A stretch of 61,140 nucleotides of DNA from Wenjunlia tyrosinilytica (GTDB taxonomy: Bacteria > Actinomycetota > Actinomycetes > Streptomycetales > Streptomycetaceae): positions 1 through 61,140 of the forward strand of contig NZ_BMMS01000027.1 in the NCBI RefSeq assembly GCF_014646055.1. The letters run 5' to 3'. Made by a program: the position numbers and the translations under genes. Of the stretch, positions 11,923 through 18,669 are shown piece by piece. The stretch's first letter is position 1. Each line of letters opens with the position of its first letter. The notes under the pieces were generated by a model that was not told the DNA's origin, made no database searches, and worked only from the letters and a program-made list of their open reading frames with translations.

Positions 11923-12647
11923 GGCGCGCTCCCGGACTCCGGTCCCGATCCTGGCCCCGCCCCCCGTCGCGCCCCTGCCTGCGTCGCAGCCCCTGCCTCC
12001 GTCCCGGAGGCCGCCCCCGGCTCCCACAGCGGGTGCTCACGCCTGGCCCACTCGCGGCTCACCGAGCCGGTGCGCATACCCCGGCGGGCCTGGGGGTCCT
12101 TGGCCGCCATCCACAGATGCCCGGCGATGGCCACGGCGACCGCAAACGCCAGCCAGTCGTGGACGAAGGTGGCACCCGTGCGCCAGAGCAACGGGACCAG
12201 CCCCGGAAACCACAGCACGAGCCCCGTGCCCAGCATCACCAGCACCGTCCCGCCGGTGAACGCGGCGTACAGCTTCTGGCCCGCGTTGAACTTGCCCGCC
12301 CGCTCCCGGTCGGCGGCCGCCCGTCGCCTCAGCACACGCGCGCGCAGCCAGTCGCCGTCGTGCGGGCCGAAGCGGTTGAGCCGCTCCAGGTCCCGGCGGA
12401 ACGCCTTCGAGGCGAGGCCCAGCAGACAGGGCAGCGGCAGGGCCAGTCCCGCCCATTCGTGCACGGTGACCACGAGGTGGCGCCGCCCCACGATCTCGGC
12501 CAGCGGTGGCAGGTAGAGCGCCGCCGCGGTGGCCACGCAGACCAGGAAGAGCGCGGCCGTCGCGTGGTGGACCCACCGCTCGGCGCGGGTGAACCGGCGC
12601 ACGAGCGCGGCTGCGGGGCGCACGGCATCAGACGGGAGCATCGCCAC
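11919..12647 (-). CDS. cytochrome b/b6-domain membrane subunit, partner of molybdoenzyme
   Basis: This is a 242-residue integral membrane protein with about four helices (RWVHHATAALFLVCVATAAALY, a second around VVTVHEWAGLALPLPCLLGL, then LYAAFTGGTVLVMLGTGLVL and FVHDWLAFAVAVAIAGHLWM). His residues at helix ends (WVHH, VHEW, VHDW, GHLWM) are placed to bind two hemes b as in formate-dehydrogenase gamma or YedZ-like subunits. It would pass quinone-derived electrons to the molybdoenzyme encoded just upstream, whose stop overlaps this start by 20 bp. The tail after residue ~205 is low-complexity Gly/Ala/Ser. Confidence 0.82.
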   Translation of the reverse strand: MAMLPSDAVRPAAALVRRFTRAERWVHHATAALFLVCVATAAALYLPPLAEIVGRRHLVVTVHEWAGLALPLPCLLGLASKAFRRDLERLNRFGPHDGDWLRARVLRRRAAADRERAGKFNAGQKLYAAFTGGTVLVMLGTGLVLWFPGLVPLLWRTGATFVHDWLAFAVAVAIAGHLWMAAKDPQARRGMRTGSVSREWARREHPLWEPGAASGTEAGAATQAGARRGAGPGSGPESGSAP

Positions 12648-13341
12648 GCCCGTTCGAGCGGCCGACCCACGCGTCCACGTCGTACCCCCGCCGCTCCCAG
12701 TAGCCGGGTCGCACGTTGTCGGTGACGCTGATGCCGGACAGCCACTTGGCGGACTTGTAGAAGTACATGGGCGCGACGTAGAGCCGGACCGGGCCGCCGT
12801 GCGCGTGGCCGATCGGCTTGTCCATCATGGTCATGGCCACGAGGACATCGTCACGGCGGGCCTGGGCCATGGTCAGGCTCTCGCTGTAGGCCCCGTCGAA
12901 GCAGGTGAACCGCACGGCCTTGGCGCCGCGTTCGACCCCGGCGGCGTCCAGCAGCTCCGACAGGCGCACCCCGGAGAACGGTGTGTGCGGCACCCGCCAG
13001 CCGGTCACGCACTGCACATCCCGCACCAGCTTCGTCTGCGTCATCGCCCGCAGATCGGACAGTCGAAGGCTGAGACGGGAGCGGACCATGCCGTCCACGG
13101 TCAGCCGGTAGTCGGCCTCACCGCGGTGCGGGACGGAACCCGTCACCGAGTAGTACCGAAAGCCCCCGGCACCGGGCACGAACCCGCTCAGGCCGGTGGG
13201 GTCCTTGCTACTGACGGCCGCGAGCACACCGTCCAGCCGGTTCTGCACATACGCGCCCCCGGCCACGCCCGCCGCGCCGAGTCCGAGCATGCCGAGCACC
13301 ACCCGCCGGCCGACGGGTGAGCCCCTGCTGTCGCCTTCCAT
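12628..13341 (-). CDS. molybdopterin-dependent oxidoreductase, MsrP/YedY-like, Tat-exported
   Basis: This is a 237-residue sulfite-oxidase-fold protein. The N-terminus has a twin-arginine signal (VGRRVVLGMLGLGAAGVAGG) for export of a folded cofactor enzyme. The molybdenum-ligating Cys is in VQCVTGWRV, followed by PHTPFSGVRLSELL and the PIGHAHGGPVRLYVAPMYFYKSAKWL block typical of the family. MsrP repairs methionine-sulfoxide in envelope proteins in E. coli; that role here is inference. ATG 13341 (MEGDSRGSP) is chosen because it gives a correct Tat signal; the frame is open to 13458 but the added residues are low-complexity. It forms a two-gene unit with the cytochrome b subunit. Confidence 0.88.
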   Translation of the reverse strand: MEGDSRGSPVGRRVVLGMLGLGAAGVAGGAYVQNRLDGVLAAVSSKDPTGLSGFVPGAGGFRYYSVTGSVPHRGEADYRLTVDGMVRSRLSLRLSDLRAMTQTKLVRDVQCVTGWRVPHTPFSGVRLSELLDAAGVERGAKAVRFTCFDGAYSESLTMAQARRDDVLVAMTMMDKPIGHAHGGPVRLYVAPMYFYKSAKWLSGISVTDNVRPGYWERRGYDVDAWVGRSNGRGDAPV

Positions 13342-13723
13342 ACCTCGATCAGAGCACGTCGAGGGGCCCGGCGGAACCGCCGACGGCGGCCGTGAGCGTT
13401 TCGTAAGGGGGAAGGAAGGGGTGATGGGGGGAAGGGGGCGGCGCACGGGCGGCGTCACAGGTGCGGAGGCATTGCGGGTGCGGCGTTGGCGCTGCGGGAT
13501 TGGCAGTGCGGGACTCGCAGGGCGGGATTGTCGGTGGTGGGCGCTAACGTCGCGGGCGAAGAGGCACCACCCCTATTTCCCCGTGCCTTCCGCCCCACCA
13601 GCCCCCACAAGTCTCACCCCGCCGCAGTCCCGTCGTTACCGTCAGTCCCGTCGTAACCGTCAGTCCCGTCGCTACCGTCAGTCCCGTCCTTACCGTCAGT
13701 CCCGCTCGTCATGGAGGACCGCA
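13342..13723. other. gene-free divergent region with tandem repeats
   Basis: This 382-base stretch lies between the MsrP-like gene and the MmcQ gene. It contains a small palindrome CGGCGG-AA-CCGCCG (13369-13382) near the MsrP start, G/C-rich degenerate repeats around 13465-13540, and the 18-bp tandem array described separately. An open frame crosses it but only produces Arg/Ser repeats, and I do not believe it is coding. Confidence 0.6.
13625..13708. repeat. 18-bp tandem repeat, about 4.5 copies
   Basis: The unit CAGTCCCGTCGTTACCGT recurs at 13625, 13643, 13661, 13679 and, partly, 13697 with one or two changes per copy. It ends 16 bases before the MmcQ start codon, so it occupies the presumed 5' leader/promoter of that gene. 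Confidence 0.85.
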
Positions 13724-14095
13724 ATGGCCGTCGCCGCCGACGATGTCCGCAGGATCGCGCTGTCCCTGCCGGAGACCTCGGAGAAGCTCTCCTGGGGAAT
13801 GCCCACGTTCCGGGTGCGCGGCAAGATCTTTGTCTCCCTCGCCGATGACGACGAGTCCATGGGTGTCAAGTGCCCGATGGAGGACCGGGCGGAGCTGATC
13901 GCGGCGGAGCCGGAGAAGTTCTTCATCAAGGAGGGCCACGACGACAACTACGCCTGGATGAGAGTGCGGCTGGCCGCCGTGGAGGACGAGGAGGAGCTGC
14001 TGGCGATACTCGCCGACTCCTGGCAGCAGGCCGCTCCCAAGTCCCTTGCCTCGGCGCATCCTTCGGGTCCGGCCCCGTCAGCGCCGAGGTCCTGA
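13724..14095 (+). CDS. MmcQ/YjbR family protein
   Basis: This 123-residue soluble protein has the YjbR fold (double-wing DNA-binding-like): VRRIALSLPETSEKLSWGMPTFRVRGKIFVSL, then VKCPMEDRAELIAAEPEKFF and HDDNYAWMRVRL. The family is widespread in actinobacteria and its exact role is unknown. GGAGG lies 6 bases before the ATG. The last ~20 residues (SLASAHPSGPAPSAPRS) are disordered. It is followed after 89 bases by the PNGase-like gene on the same strand, with no sign of functional linkage. Confidence 0.88.
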   Translation: MAVAADDVRRIALSLPETSEKLSWGMPTFRVRGKIFVSLADDDESMGVKCPMEDRAELIAAEPEKFFIKEGHDDNYAWMRVRLAAVEDEEELLAILADSWQQAAPKSLASAHPSGPAPSAPRS

Positions 14096-14184
14096 GCGGA
14101 CCGGAGCCGTGACCGGACTCGCAGTCTTGACCGGACCTGCTCAAGAGGAGATCGTCTCGGCAGTCGACTGAGAAGGAGCGGTCC

Positions 14185-15837
14185 GTGCGCAGACCCCTGC
14201 TCGCCGCACTCGTCCTGGGTCTCGGGCTCGTCCTGTGCCCCGGCAACGTTGTCCACGCCGCCGAGCCTCCCGCGGAGTTCGGCCGGGACTGGGACGACCC
14301 GGTGACCGCGGCACCTCCCGTCGACAAGCCCGACGGCCCGTCCTGCCGGGTGAAGATCGCCGACGAGAAGTTCCGTGACTTCACGCCGTACAAGGGCACT
14401 TATGAGCCGCCGAAGCAGTGCGCGGGACGGTGGAGCAAGGTCGTCCTGCGGATGGAGGGCGCCGTGGCCGGGCGGCAGTACGACAGGCTCGGCTACCTCA
14501 GCATGGGTGGGGTCACGGTCTTCAAGACCTCCACCCCGGAGCCCTCACCCGACGGCATCCGCTGGTCGGTGGAGAAGGACGTCACCCGCTACACCGACCT
14601 GCTGAGCAGACCGCAGCCGGTCGAGATGCTGATAGGCAACGTCGTCGATGACACCTACACCGGAGTCATCGACGTCCAGGTCCATCTGACGTTCTATCAA
14701 GCCGAGAAGGGCGACGGCGGACCCGCCCGTGGCGACCACCCCCGGCACCCCACCGGAACCGGCACCCCCGATCGGGTGCTGCCCCTGTCCGGAGCCCGCC
14801 AGGAGGACGGATCGCTGACCGGGGACGTCACGGTGCCGCGCAACACCGAACGGCTCCTCGCCGAGGTGTACGCGACGGGTTCCGGCGGCGGCTGCGAGGA
14901 GTTCTGGTATCTGTCCACCCGCTCGGACACGCCCTACTCCTGCCACGCGGACAACGGGCCCTACCGGGAGGTCCAGGTCAGCGTGGACGGCAGGCTCGCC
15001 GGAATCGCGGCGCCGTATCCGCACGTCTACACGGGCGGCTGGTCCAACCCCTTCCTCTGGTACACCGTCCCCGCCCCGAGGGCCTTCGACATCAAGCCCA
15101 TCGCCTACGACCTCACCCCCTTCGCCGGGCTGCTGAACGACGGCCGGGCCCACGAGATCAAGGTCACCGTCCTCGGAGTGTCCGCCGGGCAGACCGGATG
15201 GGACACCCCCACCGATGTGCTCGTGTGGCAGGACTCCGGGCGTGAGCGGGTCTCCGGCGAGCTCGTGCGCCACCACGAGGGACGGCTCACCGACTCCTCC
15301 GAGTACACCCCGGCCACCGACGCGCGTCCCGAGCACCGGGTGGACAGCCGCGGAGCGCATTCGCTGGCGACCACCGGCTACGTCGACACCTCGCACGGCC
15401 GCGTCTACACCTCGGTCGACCGCAGGCTGGCCGCGGCCTCCGCCCACCTCTGGACCGACGGCGAGAACAAGGACGCGCTCACCGCATCCTGGGACGACCG
15501 CGAGAAGGTGACCGTGACCGGTGGCGGCACCCCGGCCGTGACCTCCGAGCACCGGCGCTACACCATGGACGGCGCCACGGCCATCGGCGCGGGGGACCGC
15601 CTGAACACGGTCATGACCCTGACCGACTCCGGGACCACGGCCGCGATCCGCAGGGGCAGGCCCACCCTGACCCGCTTCGACGACACCTACCGGGGCGACG
15701 CGACCTTCACCCTCAATGTGCCCCGCGACCAGCGGCACGCTGTCGGCACCTCGTCCGAGCGCTACCGGATCACCGGCACCGGCGGCGGCTACGACCGCAC
15801 GACAGCGACACGGAACGGATTTCTTGTGACGCCCTGA
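14185..15837 (+). CDS. secreted peptide-N-glycosidase A-like amidase
   Basis: This 550-residue exported protein has a Sec signal (LLAALVLGLGLVLCPGNVVHA, cleavage near residue 25). The core matches the peptide-N4-(N-acetyl-beta-glucosaminyl)asparagine amidase A family: DRLGYLSMGGVTVFKTSTPEP, GIRWSVEKDVTRYTDLL and IGNVVDDTYTGVIDVQVHLTFY. Such enzymes cut the amide bond between Asn and an N-glycan, releasing sugar from glycoproteins outside the cell. The second half (SVDGRLAGIAAPYPHVYTGG, jelly-roll) is also typical. The start is GTG 14185 with AAGGAG 7 bases upstream. With GH92 alpha-mannosidase, GH2 and GH5 enzymes in the window it could contribute to glycan scavenging, but it is not in an operon with them. 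Confidence 0.82.
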   Translation: MRRPLLAALVLGLGLVLCPGNVVHAAEPPAEFGRDWDDPVTAAPPVDKPDGPSCRVKIADEKFRDFTPYKGTYEPPKQCAGRWSKVVLRMEGAVAGRQYDRLGYLSMGGVTVFKTSTPEPSPDGIRWSVEKDVTRYTDLLSRPQPVEMLIGNVVDDTYTGVIDVQVHLTFYQAEKGDGGPARGDHPRHPTGTGTPDRVLPLSGARQEDGSLTGDVTVPRNTERLLAEVYATGSGGGCEEFWYLSTRSDTPYSCHADNGPYREVQVSVDGRLAGIAAPYPHVYTGGWSNPFLWYTVPAPRAFDIKPIAYDLTPFAGLLNDGRAHEIKVTVLGVSAGQTGWDTPTDVLVWQDSGRERVSGELVRHHEGRLTDSSEYTPATDARPEHRVDSRGAHSLATTGYVDTSHGRVYTSVDRRLAAASAHLWTDGENKDALTASWDDREKVTVTGGGTPAVTSEHRRYTMDGATAIGAGDRLNTVMTLTDSGTTAAIRRGRPTLTRFDDTYRGDATFTLNVPRDQRHAVGTSSERYRITGTGGGYDRTTATRNGFLVTP

Positions 15838-16139
15838 CCTGGGCAACCGACTGCGGCCATTCTGCTGCCGGGCCTTTTCGCTGCCAGGCTTTTCTGCTGC
15901 CGGGCTCTTCTATGCCGGGGCCTTCCGCTGCCTGGGCCCTTCTGCTGCCTCGGCCCTTCTGCCACCGGGGCCCTTGTGCTGCCGGCCGCGACGGGTACCT
16001 CTCCTGCCGACCGGGGACGGCGCTCGTAGATCACCCGAAGGGAGTAGAGCTCGAGGGAACTCGTCGGCTTTGCCCTCCGTTGACCGGACAAGAAGCTCTG
16101 ACCGATCGCGGCAGTCGCCGTGGACAGGAGGCGTCGCCG
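15838..16139. repeat. degenerate ~20-bp repeats in a gene-free gap
   Basis: Between the PNGase-like gene and the small membrane protein, variants of TTCTGCTGCCGGGCC recur about six times (roughly 15867-15985). The remaining 150 bases hold the presumed promoter of the 16140 gene. I see no coding potential. Confidence 0.65.
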
Positions 16140-16316
16140 ATGTCGGACCGTACGAAGTACGTCGTCATCGCCGTCGTGGCGCTGATTCTCTTCATCCTCC
16201 TACCGGGTTGGGTCAAGCTCGCGGTGATCGCGGTACCCGTCGCCGGTTACCTGATGCTCGACCCCACGCAGCGCCGCAGGCTCCGTCGGCAGAGCCGCAA
16301 GCAGATAGGACGCTGA
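16140..16316 (+). CDS. small hydrophobic membrane protein
   Basis: This is a 58-residue protein with a short charged start (MSDRTK), two closely spaced hydrophobic stretches (VVIAVVALILFILLPGWV and AVIAVPVAGYLML) and a very basic tail (QRRRLRRQSRKQIGR) that should stay in the cytoplasm. AGGAGG lies 8 bases before the ATG. Small proteins of this kind are conserved and uncharacterised in Streptomyces. It stands alone, convergent with the binding-protein gene. Confidence 0.78.
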   Translation: MSDRTKYVVIAVVALILFILLPGWVKLAVIAVPVAGYLMLDPTQRRRLRRQSRKQIGR

Positions 16317-16375
16317 CCCCGGCAGGGCGGCAGCGTCCCCAGCTGGGCGGTGACGGCTCAGGGCGAGGCGTGCCT

Positions 16376-17269
16376 TCAGGTGCAGGGGTCGAGATCCGGG
16401 GTGAGCTCGGAGGCGCCCTGCTGGCGCAGCGTGCCGAAGAGCGCGTTCACCCAGGTGCCGTCGTTGTACGAGTCCCACAGGGTCTGCTTGATGAACTCGC
16501 ACATCGCCCGGTCTCCCTTGCGGTAGCCCACGCCATAGCGCTCCTGCGTGAAGGGATCACCGACGACCTTGAGTGCCTTCGGGTGCTGCGCCGCATAGCC
16601 GAGGAGGATCGCGCCGTCGGTGGTGAAGGCGTCGACGTTCTTGTTGAGCAGTTCCCGTACGCAGTCGCTCTCCGCGGGGAAGGTCACGGGCGTCACCCCC
16701 GACACCTGCTTGAAGGTGTCGATGGAGGTGGTGCCGGTGATCGAGCAGACCTTCCTGCCCACCGTGCTCTTCGGCCCTTTGATGCTCTTCTCGTCCTGGC
16801 GCACGAGCAACTGCTGGCCGGTCGTGTAGTAGGGCCCCGCCATGCCGACGATCTTGCGGCGCTCCGGGGTGATCGAGTAGGTGGCGAGCACAAGGTCCAC
16901 GGTGCGGTTCCGGAGGAACTTCTCACGGTTGGAGGAGATGGTCTCGACCCACTTGATATGGCTGGGCTTGATGCCGAGCTTTCCGGCGATGATCCTCGCG
17001 ATCTCGATATCGAACCCTGTCAGGTGGTGCGAGCCGGGTTTGAGGTATCCGATGCCCGGCTGGTCGAACTTCACGCCTATCTTGATCTTTCCCGCGTCGT
17101 GCAGCTTGGCCATCGTGCTCTCGGGATCGAAGTCGGGCGCGCTGTCCACCCTCACGATGTCGTCGCCTACCGGGCTGGACTGACCGCACCCCGCCAGGCA
17201 CAGACCGGTGGCGGCCAGGGCTGCGACCAGGCTGGATGTCCGCGGGCGTCGCAGGCTTCGGATCTTCAT
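16376..17269 (-). CDS. glutamate-type ABC transporter substrate-binding lipoprotein
   Basis: This 297-residue lipoprotein has a signal peptide ending in the lipobox LAGC (Cys about residue 28). The mature part is an amino-acid-binding periplasmic protein of family 3: IKIGVKFDQPGIGYLKPGSHHLTGFDIEIARIIA, VDLVLATYSITPERRK, GPYYTTGQQLLVR, then the second lobe. The closest known type is GluB (glutamate uptake). No permease or ATPase gene is next to it, so it is an orphan that either serves a distant transporter or has a sensing role. The frame and start (ATG, MKIRSLRRPRT) are unambiguous. Confidence 0.9.
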   Translation of the reverse strand: MKIRSLRRPRTSSLVAALAATGLCLAGCGQSSPVGDDIVRVDSAPDFDPESTMAKLHDAGKIKIGVKFDQPGIGYLKPGSHHLTGFDIEIARIIAGKLGIKPSHIKWVETISSNREKFLRNRTVDLVLATYSITPERRKIVGMAGPYYTTGQQLLVRQDEKSIKGPKSTVGRKVCSITGTTSIDTFKQVSGVTPVTFPAESDCVRELLNKNVDAFTTDGAILLGYAAQHPKALKVVGDPFTQERYGVGYRKGDRAMCEFIKQTLWDSYNDGTWVNALFGTLRQQGASELTPDLDPCT

Positions 17270-17422
17270 AGGGTTCTCCGCTGGATGGGCCGGACCGAGT
17301 TGGGGGGAAGTATGTGCCCAGGCCGGGGTCTCGCACAGAGGATTCAGGGTTCTCTGGGGTTACTGCCCAGTCGATGGGCAGCAGCGCCCCGCGACCTCGC
17401 ACATTGCCCCGACGACGGGGCG

Positions 17423-17477
17423 GCGACATCCAGGCGACATCCAAGTGCGGCGACATCCAAGGGGCGGCGACATCCAA
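17423..17477. repeat. four copies of GCGACATCCA upstream of the binding-protein gene
   Basis: Copies begin at 17423, 17434, 17450 and 17467 with 11-17 base spacing, in the gap between the MEDS regulator and the lipoprotein gene. The last lies about 200 bases upstream of the lipoprotein start. They may be iterated protein-binding sites or a decayed minisatellite. Confidence 0.7.
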
Positions 17478-17513
17478 GGGACCGCAGTGGCCCGGTCAAG
17501 GGGACTCGGGGGC

Positions 17514-18482
17514 CTAGCGGGGCACGCCCGCCATGTGCATGCGCACGGTCAGGCTCCCGGCGCCTGTCCGGATCTCCACCAGATCGCAGACCTGCTGGAT
17601 GATCCACAGGCCTCGGCCGCCGGTGGCGGAGTCCAGGGTCGGCCGGGTGCGGCCCACCATGGGGTTGGGCAGCTCTCCGCCGTCGTGGACCTCGGTGACC
17701 AGGCGGTCGCCCTCGGTCCAGAGCCGGAGGGTGCCGTCACCACCGGAGTGGGCGATCGAGTTGGCCGCCGCCTCGCTGATCGCGATCAGCAGATCGTCCT
17801 TGCGGCGCGGCTGGACAGGGAGGCTCTCCATCCAGGCGTCGGCGAAGTGCCGTACGAGGCTGAGGCAGCCCTTTCCGAAGGTGAGGGTCTCGGCCTGCTC
17901 GGGCTCGGGCAGGGGGATGTCGCAGTCGGAGCAGACGGCGGACGGCTCGGCGTAGGCGGGGCTGCGGCCCGTCACCCCGTCCTCGATCAGCGTGGGATGC
18001 GTCCGCCTGGCGTCCTTGATGACGGCCGTGGGCAGGCCCGCCACGTCGTAGGGGCACAGGATGGTGGCCGATCGGCCGTGGAAGGCGGTGTTGATCAGCG
18101 CTTCATGACGCGTGGCCTCGCGCATCTCCGCGGGCGTGCGCTGCGCCCAGATGGGCTCTCCCACAATGCGTACCGCCTGGCCGCGGTGGCTGTTGGCGAA
18201 ATCCTGGAGGGCGGAAAGGATGCGGCCCGGGTTGCGTCCTAGCTGGGTCATGTCGGCGCTGGCCACGCCGCCCGCCTCCGAGCCCAGACTGTCGCGCAGC
18301 GCGTCCAGCCGCTCCCCGGGCACGGCCACGAACACGGGCTCCCCGGCCTCCTGCGCCGCGCGCACGAAGCCGCCCACCCCTGTGAGGTACTGGTCCATAC
18401 CGTCGTAGAAGAGCGCAGGATGCACGAACTTCGCGCCGTCACCCATGACGGGTGCCCGGTCGAAGCGAGTCGCCCGCACCAT
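17514..18482 (-). CDS. MEDS-domain and histidine-kinase-like ATPase (anti-sigma type) regulator
   Basis: This is a 322-residue cytosolic protein. The N-terminal ~160 residues match the MEDS domain (FVHPALFYDGMDQYLTGVGGFV, then GEPIWAQRT and HEALINTAF), proposed to sense one-carbon or sulfur-type ligands. The C-terminal ~130 residues are a GHKL ATPase related to RsbW/SpoIIAB anti-sigma kinases: N-box LLIAISEAAANSIAHSGG and G-box ATGGRGLWIIQQ. A CSDCDIP segment in the linker could bind a metal. There is no His-phosphotransfer motif, so it should act by phosphorylating or sequestering a partner protein. ATG 18482 is chosen because AAGGAG lies 8 bases upstream. No sigma or anti-anti-sigma gene is adjacent. 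Confidence 0.87.
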   Translation of the reverse strand: MVRATRFDRAPVMGDGAKFVHPALFYDGMDQYLTGVGGFVRAAQEAGEPVFVAVPGERLDALRDSLGSEAGGVASADMTQLGRNPGRILSALQDFANSHRGQAVRIVGEPIWAQRTPAEMREATRHEALINTAFHGRSATILCPYDVAGLPTAVIKDARRTHPTLIEDGVTGRSPAYAEPSAVCSDCDIPLPEPEQAETLTFGKGCLSLVRHFADAWMESLPVQPRRKDDLLIAISEAAANSIAHSGGDGTLRLWTEGDRLVTEVHDGGELPNPMVGRTRPTLDSATGGRGLWIIQQVCDLVEIRTGAGSLTVRMHMAGVPR

Positions 18483-18551
18483 CCGCCGAACTCCTTCCCC
18501 TGTGTCCGTCCGGCTGCCCACTTACGGTAGCTCCAAGCATCCCAGCGCCCA

Positions 18552-18584
18552 CTGCCGCTCCGCTGGATTACGGCGGAGCGGCAG
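18552..18584. terminator. 12-bp perfect stem hairpin after the ABC exporter operon
   Basis: CTGCCGCTCCGC (18552-18563) and GCGGAGCGGCAG (18573-18584) are perfectly complementary with a 9-base loop. It lies 86 bases beyond the ABC permease stop on the minus strand and before the MEDS gene start. It is a good intrinsic-type terminator without a T-run, as is common in Streptomyces. Confidence 0.7.
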
Positions 18585-18669
18585 ACTGAGGCATGGGTCA
18601 CCGAAAGGGCCTTCGCGCGTGCCTCGAAGTGGTCCGGTGCGCCCCATGGGTGGGGGTGCGCCCCGCCCG

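Noticed and set aside
13625-13708. Possible CRISPR or iteron origin
   Set aside because: 18-bp units have no spacers; there is no replication gene or AT-rich unwinding element.
16376-17269. Part of an amino-acid ABC importer operon
   Set aside because: No permease or ATPase for uptake is next to it; the ABC genes at 18670-22042 are exporter type.
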